Assembly (NCBI GenBank): GCA_002354555.1
Contig: DELT01000031.1
Location: 1 to 61,107 of the forward strand
Direction: 5' to 3'
DNA length: 61,107 bases
Origin: Methylophaga sp. UBA2689
GTDB taxonomy: Bacteria; Pseudomonadota; Gammaproteobacteria; Nitrosococcales; Methylophagaceae
The position numbers and the translations under genes were made by a program. Of the stretch, positions 36,600 through 45,810 are shown piece by piece. The notes beneath the pieces are model-generated. The model was not told the origin of the DNA and searched no databases. It saw only the letters and a program-made list of their open reading frames with translations. How positions within the stretch are numbered: the stretch's first letter is position 1; every line of letters begins with the position of its first letter.

Positions 36600-37796
36600 T
36601 CAGGCATACAGTCCAGCGGCATGGCCCGAAGCCCAGGCCCATTGGAAATTGTGCCCGCCCAAATGACCGGTAACATCGACCACCTCTCCAATAAAATACA
36701 ATCCCGGATGATTCTTGCACTCCATCGTTTTGGAAGATAATGCATCAGTATCAATACCACCCAAAGTTACTTCGGCCGTTCGATAACCTTCCGTGCCGGA
36801 TGGCTTAAATGTCCAGGGCTGGCACTGTGACACAACATGTTCGATATCTGCATCGGAAAGCTGACCGACCGGTTTGTCTTCAACCCACTGATCACACCAA
36901 AGCTGTGCTACCCGACGGGTCAGTTTTTCGGCAAGAATGGTTTTCAGAGCTGTTTTGGATTTTTCAACACGCATTTCAGCTAAATATCCAGCCAACTCAA
37001 TTCCAGGAAACAGATCGATTTTCAGCGGCTCGCCAGGTTGCCAATAGCTTGATGCCTGTAATATCGCAGGGCCGCTCAAACCACGGTGAGTAAACAGAAT
37101 ATTCTCGTGAAATGAAGTTTGGTTAGCTTCCGTGATGGTATCCAATGAAATACCACTAAGATCGGCAAGCGGTTTGAGTTTATGATCATCCAACACCACA
37201 GGTACTAACCCTGCCCGTGTTGGCAACACCGGTATATCAAGCTTTCTGGCTAATTCAAAACCAAAGCCGGTTGCTCCCATTTTGGGAATTGACAATCCTC
37301 CGGTTGCGATCACAAGCGATTCACACTGTAATTTACCCTGAGGGGTTTCCAGCAATTTTTGACCTCCGGTTTCAACCACCTGAACCGGCGTATCTGTGAT
37401 AATTTTCACCCCAGCTGATGCACATTCCGCCAGTAACATCTGTAGGATTTCTTTTGATGACTCATCACAAAATAACTGACCCAGTTTTTTCTCGTGATAT
37501 GCAATCTGATGCTTCTCAACCAATTCAATAAAGTGCCAGGGTGTATAACGGCTCAATGCCGATTTGACGAAATGAGGATTGCTGCAAATAAAGTTTTCCG
37601 GGGCGGAGTACATATTGGTAAAGTTACAACGTCCGCCACCTGACATCAGGATCTTCTTACCTACTTTATTAGCATGATCAATTACCAGCACACTTCGGCC
37701 GCGCTGACCAGCAGAAATAGCGCACATCAATCCAGCCGCACCGGCACCGATGATGATTACATCATATTCGTTGGAAGCTTTATTTAGAGTCGTCAT
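36600..37796 (-). CDS. HI0933-family FAD-dependent oxidoreductase
   Basis: About 398 residues from ATG 37796 (the frame extends to 37814). The FAD-binding GAGAAGLMCAISAG motif is followed by the family signature KVGKKILMSGGGRCNFTN. The C-terminus has 'GLYFIGEVVDVTGHLGGHNFQWAWASGHAAG'. Members of the HI0933/YhiN group are flavoproteins without a settled physiological reaction. BaiN-like bile acid enzymes are distant relatives. Nothing broken is seen. The stop is in an AT-rich 126-base gap before the channel gene. Confidence 0.93.
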   Translation of the reverse strand: MTTLNKASNEYDVIIIGAGAAGLMCAISAGQRGRSVLVIDHANKVGKKILMSGGGRCNFTNMYSAPENFICSNPHFVKSALSRYTPWHFIELVEKHQIAYHEKKLGQLFCDESSKEILQMLLAECASAGVKIITDTPVQVVETGGQKLLETPQGKLQCESLVIATGGLSIPKMGATGFGFELARKLDIPVLPTRAGLVPVVLDDHKLKPLADLSGISLDTITEANQTSFHENILFTHRGLSGPAILQASSYWQPGEPLKIDLFPGIELAGYLAEMRVEKSKTALKTILAEKLTRRVAQLWCDQWVEDKPVGQLSDADIEHVVSQCQPWTFKPSGTEGYRTAEVTLGGIDTDALSSKTMECKNHPGLYFIGEVVDVTGHLGGHNFQWAWASGHAAGLYA

Positions 37797-37854
37797 GTGC
37801 GGCATTTTACGCAAAAATGCCCTGTCTGACCGATAAGTTGGTTAGGGCTAAAAA

Positions 37855-38517
37855 TCAGGTGGAAATAAATTTACCAATAATACGTTCTAACCAATTCAGT
37901 TCGCGCAAAGGCAGATCGGCAGAATGACGATAGCCTTTGATAAGCGCTTCGATCAAGTCGCCATGATTTTCCCAATCTCGTGGATAGCGAAAGAAATGCC
38001 GCCAGTTTCGCCGTCTCGCCCAGCGACTTAAAGACCACCAATGGATACGCATATCAAGAATATCGATAAGGCCAAAATCCATCCCGTTTACAATAATATT
38101 TCCCGGATGAATTGAACGAAAATATACCCCCTGCCGCTGCACCCTCGCCAAAAACACTCCCAGGCGATACATCAAATTTGCATCAGCTTCATTGGAGTTA
38201 ACAATGTCTCTTAAGGTACGGCCGGGTAAGGGAGAGTAAATAGCTACAGTGTGTGCTTCACCGTTAATGCGATGCAAAGCCTTCACTTGCAGTGTAGGAA
38301 TGTCGAGTTGGGTCAGATGATAAGCATTGCGGGCAAACTTAACTGCCGCTGGTGCAAGTAGCTCTCTATTTAGAAAGCGCTTGCGGTAAAAAAATTTTAA
38401 GTATTGCCCATCAGGCAAAACTGCCACTTTAATACCTTTTTTGTCCGTTTCAATTACAGTCGCATTTTCCATCAGGGAAGCTAAATGCTCCCGAGATAGC
38501 GGACGAATATTAAGCAT
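37855..38517 (-). CDS. Kinase-like protein (LPS-kinase/toluene-tolerance type)
   Basis: 220 residues with a protein-kinase-like fold of the bacterial Kdo/heptose kinase group. A catalytic-loop-like 'SIHPGNIIVNG' (where HxDxxxxN is usual, here His-Pro replaces His-x-Asp) is followed by 'FGLIDILDMRI', in place of DFG/IDFD. Aspartate is missing in the loop, so catalytic activity is doubtful. Pseudomonas homologues are annotated as toluene-tolerance proteins. The neighbours give no clue to a pathway. Confidence 0.72.
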   Translation of the reverse strand: MLNIRPLSREHLASLMENATVIETDKKGIKVAVLPDGQYLKFFYRKRFLNRELLAPAAVKFARNAYHLTQLDIPTLQVKALHRINGEAHTVAIYSPLPGRTLRDIVNSNEADANLMYRLGVFLARVQRQGVYFRSIHPGNIIVNGMDFGLIDILDMRIHWWSLSRWARRRNWRHFFRYPRDWENHGDLIEALIKGYRHSADLPLRELNWLERIIGKFIST

Positions 38518-38592
38518 TAATGTTTTCCATAACAGTTTTTAAATTCATTCTTTTCTATAGCCATCCTGGCTGAAGAAAATATTATTCCAATT

Positions 38593-39162
38593 TTAGTGTT
38601 TAAAAGGGAGCCGTGGCCAGATATCCCCCGTTTGCAACATATATTCAAGATAATGATGCCCATATTTCTCAAGCCCATCTTCTTCTTGACGTGGCACTCT
38701 TAAGCAATAAACCAAAGCGAATGTGATTAAACCGGCCACACCGGCCAACCAGTTCTGTGTTAACAGAAGCTGGGCAAGAACCAAGGCTAAAAGCGCAGAA
38801 TAAAACGGATAGCGTATAAATCGATAAATTCCTTTAGCCACAATTTTTTTCTGCGGTTCGCCTATAGCACTGTAATCACGAACAGCTCTATGCAATAGCC
38901 ATAATCCTAAAATGCCCTTTATAAGGCCTAGCCATGCTACTTCATTATAATAATGCAGATCCGCAAAATCCAGCCAGGGCAACGTGGCATCAATTAGTGG
39001 AAAACTAACCATACTGATCAGCGTAATAATTGTCAGTGCAACAATTTCACCATTCCAATGATTATCTTTTAAAAAAGATCGCTTATTCATGTTGGAAAAT
39101 AAGGCAAGAGCTGCTCCAGCTATGATGATTACCAGCGTTAATTCAGCAAATTTATCCGTCAT
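38593..39162 (-). CDS. Isoprenylcysteine carboxyl methyltransferase-like (ICMT/PEMT) membrane protein
   Basis: 189 residues with about five membrane helices. The C-terminal segment 'KKIVAKGIYRFIRYPFYSALLALVLA' and '..EEDGLEKYGHHYLEYMLQTG' is the SAM-binding part of the ICMT/PEMT superfamily ('RHPxY' variant RYPFYS and 'EE..L...G..Y..Y'). These proteins methylate lipids or isoprenylated substrates in the inner membrane. The substrate is unknown. A stretch of 330 bases without genes precedes it. Confidence 0.82.
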   Translation of the reverse strand: MTDKFAELTLVIIIAGAALALFSNMNKRSFLKDNHWNGEIVALTIITLISMVSFPLIDATLPWLDFADLHYYNEVAWLGLIKGILGLWLLHRAVRDYSAIGEPQKKIVAKGIYRFIRYPFYSALLALVLAQLLLTQNWLAGVAGLITFALVYCLRVPRQEEDGLEKYGHHYLEYMLQTGDIWPRLPFKH

Positions 39163-39492
39163 TCAATTACCTTCAAGCCACTTATATATAAACAGATTTG
39201 TCTGTGCAACAGATAGAGTGTTGGTAGTTAAAACCTACTGAAAGTTCATGGCAAAAGTATGACAGTGCTAAAATTTCTGCCTAAACATAGTCAAATTTGT
39301 CTTGTGAAGCTGACACAGCTGCCAGCTATTTTGAGAAATTCAGATGATGCTGAAAGAGAATTAATCATATTTTCAACAGAAATCCCCTTTTTTTCAGTTA
39401 ATCTGCCAAAAATCATGAAAATATCCTGTAAATAGAGAACTATATGGTTTTTAATCTGTTTGAATAGTTAAGAATTTGAAGCCATAAAGTTA
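39163..39492. other. 330-base intergenic region between divergent genes
   Basis: No gene was seen. AT-rich promoter-like DNA lies between the methyltransferase (minus) and the NlpC/P60 lipoprotein (plus). I found no convincing hairpin or repeat. It should hold both promoters. Confidence 0.5.
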
Positions 39493-40029
39493 ATGACCAA
39501 AATACATTACAAATTTTTTATAACCTCACATTGGCGATTTTGCATAGCATTTTTGCCAATGTTGGCCATGCTTTCCGGTTGTGGAACGGCTCCCAAACTT
39601 TCGAGCAAATCACCAGAGAGCGCGCACATTTCTCAACCTGCAACTGATACTCATTATTATGATGAAATCCAGGCTATGTTGCTGCTTTATCAACAGCATA
39701 ACGAATGGCACGGCACACCTTATCGTATGGGAGGCATAAGTCGCTCAGGGATCGATTGTTCTGCCTTTGTACAAGTCACTTTTCGTGATTTGTTTGGTAT
39801 TGATTTACCCAGAAGTACCGACCAGCAATTTCGTAACGGGCGAAAGATACCCAGGGCTGAATTACGTTCCGGTGATCTGGTATTTTTTCGTAATGGACGT
39901 CATGTCGGTATTTATCTGGAAGACCATAAATTTTTACATGCATCGACCACCCGGGGTGTAATGATTTCCAGCCTTAAAAATACCTACTGGTCAAGACATT
40001 ACTGGCAAGCAGTGAGCTTGAGACATTAG
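39493..40029 (+). CDS. NlpC/P60 family lipoprotein endopeptidase (Spr/MepS type)
   Basis: 178 residues. A long positively charged signal ends with LAMLSGC (lipobox Cys30), so the protein is probably an outer-membrane lipoprotein. The NlpC/P60 domain (about 70-178) has GIDCSAFVQ (Cys89), HVGIYL (His137) and HAST (His149), the catalytic set. Such enzymes cut D-Glu to DAP or DAP-D-Ala bonds in peptidoglycan, enabling cell-wall growth. ATG 39493 lacks a strong Shine-Dalgarno sequence. Confidence 0.92.
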   Translation: MTKIHYKFFITSHWRFCIAFLPMLAMLSGCGTAPKLSSKSPESAHISQPATDTHYYDEIQAMLLLYQQHNEWHGTPYRMGGISRSGIDCSAFVQVTFRDLFGIDLPRSTDQQFRNGRKIPRAELRSGDLVFFRNGRHVGIYLEDHKFLHASTTRGVMISSLKNTYWSRHYWQAVSLRH

Positions 40030-40094
40030 TCCTTGTTTATCATTCAGGTCCACCACTGCTGGAGGCTATGAAAGATAAATTAGTCCTAAAGTCA

Positions 40095-40457
40095 TTACCT
40101 GGTATTTTCATTTTGCTGCCAAGGCCACTTACTAGTCAGCTCAACCTCCAGTGCAATGCTTAAAAAGGTACGTATCAGAACGATGATCGCTAACACTCCA
40201 ACAGTTTGGAAGGTTAACTCAACTGCAACGGTATGAATGATATCTGCCGCCACCAGAAACTCCAGCCCAAGTAAAATACCCTGACCGAGACGTTGCCGCA
40301 CCTCACGATATATCGTTTCAGTAGGGCTTTTTCTCATCATCAAATGAACTACCGCGGAGATGAGCGCATAAACAGTCAGTAGCAGAATAATAAACACCCC
40401 CAACATTTCAATAATGGCTGCTATCCATTCTGCTGCTGGCGTGACGAATTCAATCAT
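40095..40457 (-). CDS. DUF1622 membrane protein
   Basis: 120 residues, three hydrophobic helices (about 8-40, 57-80 and 84-105). 'REVRQRLGQGILLGLEFLVAADIIHTV' and 'LIRTFLSIALEVEL' are the DUF1622 core. Function unknown. It precedes the Pcm/esterase gene on the same strand, but a 160-base gap lies between them and the order (esterase upstream) does not require one transcript. Confidence 0.88.
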   Translation of the reverse strand: MIEFVTPAAEWIAAIIEMLGVFIILLLTVYALISAVVHLMMRKSPTETIYREVRQRLGQGILLGLEFLVAADIIHTVAVELTFQTVGVLAIIVLIRTFLSIALEVELTSKWPWQQNENTR

Positions 40458-40618
40458 ATTCCCTCCTTTGAATGTTCTTAGAACATGACATTCCTTACTG
40501 GAAGCCGCAGAGGTTTATTCTCTCTGGCATAGAAACGTGTGGACTTGATCGTTAAAAACACAGCGTTTACTAAATTGTCCTTCTGCTGGTCATTAGTAAT
40601 GAAGCAGTTAATTCTGCT

Positions 40619-42673
40619 TTACAACCCGAAAGGATAAGTATCCGGCATCCCTTGCATGGCCTCAAAGTTCAGTGGCGTGATGGCCTTAGTGTGATCAAAC
40701 CAGATATATTCATCAAACTGTTGACCGAGTCGGGCTTGAAAATAATGGCTGGCTAACTCGCTTTGAGGACGGTAAACCACGCCAATTGCACGTTCAGAAT
40801 GCTCTTCTTCTAAACGTTGGCGTAATATTTTGGAGCCGGGTTGGCGCATGCCGAGCATAAAGGCAGGAATCTTAGTGTCATGACAAACACGTTCCCAACT
40901 ACCTTCCATTGAAGGACGAATGAGTTTAACCTGCATTGGTTCACCCCAGTTATCAGCAGCAGCCACAGTACCAGCGTGAGTACCAAAACCGATCAGGTAA
41001 GCTTCATCGCCAAATTTACTGCGGCATAACTGCCCTACATTATGCTCACCTCGTGCAGACATTGAGGTAGCGCGTGCATCTCCAATATGGGAGTTGTGTT
41101 CCCAAACTACTATTTTTGCCGGTTGATCGGTATTTTGAGACTTAAAATCCAATAGTGAGCAAAGAGTGTCAAACATATGGCTGTCGCGCATATTCCACGA
41201 AGTGATATAGCCTTTATACATACTACGATAGTAGGCTTCAGCATTGGCAACCAGCCGTGCATTCTGCATTGCATCAAGATAACTCTCTCCATCGTTTGCT
41301 ACATACTCTGCCTGTTTTTCCATCAGATCCATCAGCATATCCACAACCGAATCTTCACATCTTTCATATTCTCCCGAAGTTGCTGCACGACCATACGTTG
41401 CCGGATCAGATTGCCATGGCGTTAAACAGCCATAGCGTTCACGTGCTATCTCTGCAGCCTCTGGGTCAACGTCTTTTAGATAGTTAATCACCTCATCAAT
41501 TGATGAAAACATGCTGTAGAGATCGAGCCCGTAGAACCCCAATTTTAAGTTGGGTCTGGCCTGCATGCCATTATGTCGACGCAACCATTCGACAAACTCC
41601 TGCATCTCCTTATTACGCCACATCCATGTCGGAAAACGGGTAAAAGCACGCCATTCAGAAGGTGCCGTAGTCAGTTCTCGAACATATTGATCAATGCGTG
41701 CGGCATCTGGCCAGTCAGCTTCAACCGCAACCATGTTAAAACCTTTATTTTCAATCAACTCCCGTGTGAGTCTGGCTCGAAAACGGTAAAATTCAGAAGT
41801 GCCATGGGTTGCCTCACCTAACAGAACGACACGTGCATCACCAATTCGGTCAAGTAACGGGGTGAGGTCAACCGTTTCAATTGAACCAATTGGCTGTGCT
41901 GCTTCGGCTATCAAAGTTGCGGTGTCTGCCGATTTATTCTGCTCCGCAGATTGCTGTGATTTACTGGATGAGAAGGAGTTTTCTATTGAAATGCTGTGGC
42001 TATCTGATTGTTCATGCCAGCCCTCCTCGCCCAACAAGGGCACAAAGTGCACTCGGGTGATGATCTCCTCATCAAACTGGTCTTCATCTATCCGGGTTAC
42101 CTGAAGTAACCGTTGATAATGACGATTGCCGATCGGAATCACCAGACGACCACCAATTTTTAGCTGTTGTTTTAAGGTAGAAGGAATTTCAGGTCCGCCT
42201 GCCGATACCAGAATGGCATCATAAGGCGCTTGCTGGGCATAGCCGAGTGTGCCATCCCCACTCATAATTTCAATATTATGATAGCCCAGATTATCCAGAA
42301 CCATTTTAGAACGCTCGGCGAGTGCCGTGATTCGCTCAATACCATATACCTGATCAGCTATTTGGGCGATAATTGCCGCTGCATAACCGCTCCCGGCACC
42401 TATTTCCAGTACCTTTTCTCCACCTTTCAGATTGAGTGCTTCGACCATTAGACCGACAATATACGGTTGGGATATAGTCTGACCTTCAATCAGTGGTAAG
42501 GCAGAATCCTCGTAAGCAAATTCCCACATATTCTCTGAAAGAAATTTCTCTCGTGGAACAGTTCTCATCGCTTCAAGCACTGTGTCTGATTTCAGATTTC
42601 TGTTCATTAACTGGTTGCGAACCATTTGATGTCGTGAATGCTGATAATCGGATAAATGATCTATAGAAGCCAT
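40619..42673 (-). CDS. Fusion: protein-L-isoaspartate O-methyltransferase + erythromycin-esterase-family domain
   Basis: 684 residues. Residues 1-219 are a complete Pcm, with VLEIGAGSGY (88-97) as the SAM site, 'QTISQPYIVGLM' as the substrate segment, and 'RVHFVPLLGEEGW' as the typical end. A serine-rich linker (about 220-255) leads to a full erythromycin-esterase domain (about 256-684) with GEATHG (286-291). Pcm repairs isoaspartate damage. Ere enzymes hydrolyse macrolide lactones, but most family members have unknown substrates, so a resistance role is not implied. A perfect palindrome lies upstream (42770-42790). Confidence 0.92.
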   Translation of the reverse strand: MASIDHLSDYQHSRHQMVRNQLMNRNLKSDTVLEAMRTVPREKFLSENMWEFAYEDSALPLIEGQTISQPYIVGLMVEALNLKGGEKVLEIGAGSGYAAAIIAQIADQVYGIERITALAERSKMVLDNLGYHNIEIMSGDGTLGYAQQAPYDAILVSAGGPEIPSTLKQQLKIGGRLVIPIGNRHYQRLLQVTRIDEDQFDEEIITRVHFVPLLGEEGWHEQSDSHSISIENSFSSSKSQQSAEQNKSADTATLIAEAAQPIGSIETVDLTPLLDRIGDARVVLLGEATHGTSEFYRFRARLTRELIENKGFNMVAVEADWPDAARIDQYVRELTTAPSEWRAFTRFPTWMWRNKEMQEFVEWLRRHNGMQARPNLKLGFYGLDLYSMFSSIDEVINYLKDVDPEAAEIARERYGCLTPWQSDPATYGRAATSGEYERCEDSVVDMLMDLMEKQAEYVANDGESYLDAMQNARLVANAEAYYRSMYKGYITSWNMRDSHMFDTLCSLLDFKSQNTDQPAKIVVWEHNSHIGDARATSMSARGEHNVGQLCRSKFGDEAYLIGFGTHAGTVAAADNWGEPMQVKLIRPSMEGSWERVCHDTKIPAFMLGMRQPGSKILRQRLEEEHSERAIGVVYRPQSELASHYFQARLGQQFDEYIWFDHTKAITPLNFEAMQGMPDTYPFGL

Positions 42674-43068
42674 AATGCTTACCTCCTTTCCAAAAGTGGT
42701 ATGAGATAAAAGCCTGGGCGAGTAACACGGGGGATAAGCTGCCGAATAAGTTTGTTTTTGCAGGTTCCTGTTTGATTAAATTAATCAAACTGAATGAACG
42801 GATTAATACCATAACATTCATCGGAAAAGTGTTGGAGAGTAGTGCGGCAGAAAATTATCCGCGTATCTCGGGATAACTACACAGTGTTAATCACCAGATT
42901 GATGCACTTAAATTAACTGTAACAGCTATGAGGTTATGATCCAAACATAAATATCGGTCGTAAAATTACCGCGGCTATTGCGCTATAACTTGGTCACAGG
43001 CAAGATTCATTTATGTGGCACCATAAGAGGATCATGGTCAAGCATGTAACTAACAAGGGAGCCAGACT
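42674..43068. other. 395-base divergent intergenic region
   Basis: Lies between the Pcm/esterase fusion (minus) and DUF3617 gene (plus). It holds the palindrome above and an imperfect TTATCC...GGATAA inverted repeat near 42857. No gene was seen, and an sRNA cannot be excluded from inspection. Confidence 0.45.
42770..42790. promoter_or_regulatory. Perfect 21-bp palindrome upstream of the Pcm/esterase fusion
   Basis: Arms GTTTGATTAA and TTAATCAAAC flank a single central A. It lies 97 bases upstream of the minus-strand start of the fusion gene and 279 bases from the plus-strand DUF3617 gene. The symmetry and AT-rich centre suit a dimeric repressor operator. Which regulator binds is unknown. The arm pattern would also allow a short hairpin, but with a loop of one base this is unlikely. 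Confidence 0.5.
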
Positions 43069-43500
43069 TTGAAAAATTCTATTTTTCTTTACAGTATCTT
43101 CGCCAGTTTAACGTTTCTCTCAGCACCGCTTTTTGCAGAGACCCCGAATTTGCAGCCGGGTCTGTGGAGCTATACCAGCACCACTAACATTGAGGGGCCA
43201 ATGAATATGCCAGCCCAAACTATCAACAATCAGGAATGTCTGACACAGGCGAAACTGGATGAAGGCATGGGGGCGATGAACCTTCACGAAAGTTGCAACG
43301 TGACAAAGGCAGATATCAAAACTGACCGGGTAGATTATGCAGCATCCTGCAGTATTGAAGGCATGACAACACTGTTTGAAGGCTATGCCACCTTTCATGG
43401 AAATCGTCTGGAGGGCAAAATGAGCAGCGATATGAACACGCCACTTGGACCGATGAAAATGAATACCGAATATCAGGGCGAACGAGTGGGCGATTGTTAA
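43069..43500 (+). CDS. DUF3617 periplasmic protein (TTG start)
   Basis: 143 residues. A signal peptide (about 1-23, ending LFA) and the DUF3617 fold: 'LQPGLWSYTSTTNIEG', four spaced cysteines and 'FHGNRLEGKMSSDM'. Function unknown. The start is TTG at 43069, chosen because AGGGAG lies seven bases upstream, and no ATG in frame precedes the signal peptide. It may be cotranscribed with MAPEG and yrdA downstream. Confidence 0.85.
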   Translation: MKNSIFLYSIFASLTFLSAPLFAETPNLQPGLWSYTSTTNIEGPMNMPAQTINNQECLTQAKLDEGMGAMNLHESCNVTKADIKTDRVDYAASCSIEGMTTLFEGYATFHGNRLEGKMSSDMNTPLGPMKMNTEYQGERVGDC

Positions 43501-43556
43501 AACGTCGGTATAGCAACCAGAGCAAATAAAATTAACACCAAATTACGAGGCAAAGA

Positions 43557-43982
43557 ATGACTATGGGAATTATTTATTATCTGACTTTTCTCGGCTTATT
43601 TATCATTTTGCTCACGTTACTGATTCAATGGTTTGTTGCCAGTAAAACCAAAGCTTCCCAAGCTGGTGCTATTCCAGGCAAAATTCCGGAAAACCTCAGC
43701 CATGAATCCTTTGTGTTCCGAGCACATCGTACCTTTATGAACTCACTGGAAAATCTGCCATTGATGCTCGGTACGATCTTCATGGCGGTTCTTATTGGAG
43801 CCAATAGCTTTTGGACGGGTATTTTCGTCTGGGTATTTGCCATCGCCCGTATTCTTCACATGGTCCTTTATTACGCAATTTCTACAAAACAAAACCCCAG
43901 TCCCAGAACCTGGTTTTTCATGATTGGGCTGTTGGCTAATGTCGCGTTACTGGCGTTATGCGGTATAACGCTGCTGAGTTAG
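43557..43982 (+). CDS. MAPEG family membrane protein
   Basis: 141 residues with four membrane helices. 'FRAHRTFMNSLENLPLML' carries the conserved Arg/Asn-Glu residues, and 'IARILHMVLYYA' contains the glutathione-binding tyrosine region of MAPEG (membrane-associated eicosanoid/glutathione metabolism) proteins. Bacterial members may have glutathione transferase or peroxidase activity. The start has a nearby CGAGGCAAAG site. Four bases separate the stop from the yrdA start, a likely operon. Confidence 0.88.
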   Translation: MTMGIIYYLTFLGLFIILLTLLIQWFVASKTKASQAGAIPGKIPENLSHESFVFRAHRTFMNSLENLPLMLGTIFMAVLIGANSFWTGIFVWVFAIARILHMVLYYAISTKQNPSPRTWFFMIGLLANVALLALCGITLLS

Positions 43983-43986
43983 TCTA

Positions 43987-44526
43987 ATGGTTATCAAAGC
44001 GTTTCGAGGCAACAGTCCCAAACTTGGTCAACGGGTATGGATTGATGATACGGCTTCTCTGATTGGCGATATTGAAATTGGCGATGACAGCTCCGTCTGG
44101 CCGTTGGTGTCAATTCGTGGTGATATGCATCGTATCAGGATAGGTGCCCGTAGTAGCATTCAGGATAATTCCTGTCTGCATATTACCCATGCCAGTGAGT
44201 TTAATCCCAATGGTAATCCACTTATTATCGGCAACGATGTCACCATAGGCCATATGGTGATGCTGCATGGCTGCACAATTGGTAATCAGGTATTGGTGGG
44301 TATGTCGTCGACCCTGTTAGATGGTGTTGTGGTGGAAGATAATGTAGTCATCGGTGCCGGATCTTTAGTGCCACCGGGAAAAAAACTGGTATCCGGTTAT
44401 CTATATCTGGGTTCGCCGGTTAAACAAGTTCGACCGCTAACCGAGGACGAACTAAATTATTTTCACTATGCTTGCCAGAATTATGTGAAGTTAAAAAACG
44501 ACTATCTGAAACACGACGATAACTAA
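43987..44526 (+). CDS. Gamma-class carbonic anhydrase family protein (YrdA)
   Basis: 179 residues of left-handed beta-helix hexapeptide repeats. 'SIRGDMHRIRIGARSSIQDNSCLHIT' and 'IGHMVMLHGCTIGN' carry the three metal histidine positions of gamma carbonic anhydrases. Close relatives (YrdA, PaaY) range from active enzymes to metal-binding proteins without proven CO2 hydration. The stop overlaps the convergent HDOD gene's stop codon by four bases. Confidence 0.92.
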   Translation: MVIKAFRGNSPKLGQRVWIDDTASLIGDIEIGDDSSVWPLVSIRGDMHRIRIGARSSIQDNSCLHITHASEFNPNGNPLIIGNDVTIGHMVMLHGCTIGNQVLVGMSSTLLDGVVVEDNVVIGAGSLVPPGKKLVSGYLYLGSPVKQVRPLTEDELNYFHYACQNYVKLKNDYLKHDDN

Positions 44527-45413
44527 GCCATCAGTTGTGTGAGTCGTTCGCTGATCTGTTCCTTCTTAGTTAATAGTTTCTGGATATCTGCTGATTCAAA
44601 TTCAACAATAGCGATGGCTGCCTCAGGAAAATCATCTGCCAACTCGTCATTCAGCATCGCATTAGCAGCATACCTGGCCATGTTGACCACTGCCGCTAAT
44701 TGACCTGCTTCTCTATCAGCCGATGGTGTTTCAAGATGCTGAATTGTTTCAATAACCAGTACCGGCATACACCAGCGAATAACGATCATCTGCGAAACAG
44801 CCAGCCAGTATTTATCTTCCAGCTGATGAACAATTTCATCATTCAAGGGCAAAGTTTGTTGCTCGGCGATATCAATCAGAGTTTGAAGTACGGCTGGGCG
44901 ACCAATTGAATGAATCAATCCTGCCAAAAAAGCCACTTCAACATTCACGTTACAGTGGCTGGCAACCTCCTTAGCCCAGAGTGATGTCGCCAGCGACTGC
45001 TGCCAAATGGCGTCTGCATAGTCCTCATAGCCCGGGGTATTAAATAATTTTGCATTGAGTACAGCGCTGATAGCAATTTCACTGACAGTCACCATACCCA
45101 ACCTGGCAATCGCCTGTTGCAGCGAAGTCAGATTGGCCATCGGCGTATAAGCTGCCGAATTGGCAATACGCATCACGTGACCTGCCAGTGATGGATCACT
45201 TTGAATCAACTGGGCCAGTTGACTAGCATCTGATTCTTTATCATTGGCCAGCATAAAAGCTTTATTTGCGATTTCCGGCAGGATAGGAACTTCTACAAAT
45301 CCTTCCAAGATCGACTGGTTTAAGAGATTGTCCAGTTCCGTTTGTATGTGCTGATTATCTTCTTGCATCTCTCTATCCATTTGTAATTGATATATATTGT
45401 TATTTTTTGTCAT
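44523..45413 (-). CDS. HDOD domain signalling protein
   Basis: 296 residues. An N-terminal ~35 residues, rich in Gln/Asn, precedes an HDOD domain ('LPEIANKAFMLANDKESDASQLAQLIQSDPSLAGHVMRIANS'). 'LAGLIHSIGRPAVLQ' shows the degenerate HD region. It faces the HD-GYP gene divergently over 397 bases, a combination that points to second-messenger regulation. The convergent stop overlap with yrdA is tight (CTAA). Confidence 0.88.
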   Translation of the reverse strand: MTKNNNIYQLQMDREMQEDNQHIQTELDNLLNQSILEGFVEVPILPEIANKAFMLANDKESDASQLAQLIQSDPSLAGHVMRIANSAAYTPMANLTSLQQAIARLGMVTVSEIAISAVLNAKLFNTPGYEDYADAIWQQSLATSLWAKEVASHCNVNVEVAFLAGLIHSIGRPAVLQTLIDIAEQQTLPLNDEIVHQLEDKYWLAVSQMIVIRWCMPVLVIETIQHLETPSADREAGQLAAVVNMARYAANAMLNDELADDFPEAAIAIVEFESADIQKLLTKKEQISERLTQLMA

Positions 45414-45810
45414 TACATAATTTTTGTATTAATAGAACTTTGCATGATTCAGACTGTTTATCAATAAATATCTGCTTGAGTCTTGGTCAAATAGATAAAA
45501 CTGCCCAATATTGACCGCACCAAAAGTAGCACCATCATTTCTCTGCGTATATTCTAACTTTGTATACTGCTTATTTCAGTCTACAACGACAACATCTTAA
45601 ATATTCAATTCACAATGCGCTGGAAAAAATTCTGAGTGACGCCACTAATATCACTGATTGGTGTCCGTGTCACAGGATACCGAATAATGTCGCCAAGGAT
45701 TTTCCTGAAATTACAGCTAAAACCACAAATTTTGTGCTGAAACACATTTTTTTCACATACAAGCTATATACAATGTGCCCAAAAATGAACACAAAATAAG
45801 GTATTAAATT
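45414..45810. other. 397-base divergent intergenic region between HDOD and HD-GYP genes
   Basis: AT-rich. A 79-codon frame (45560-45799) has no recognisable domain, a low-complexity look, and lies where promoters are expected, so I do not call it a gene. No repeat was noticed. It should hold promoters of both flanking genes. Confidence 0.45.

Noticed and set aside
41177-42104. Several plus-strand frames antisense to the Pcm/esterase gene
   Set aside because: Shadow frames inside a strongly recognised two-domain protein.
45560-45799. 79-codon plus-strand frame upstream of HD-GYP
   Set aside because: No recognised domain, low-complexity composition, no good ribosome site, and it occupies the expected promoter region.
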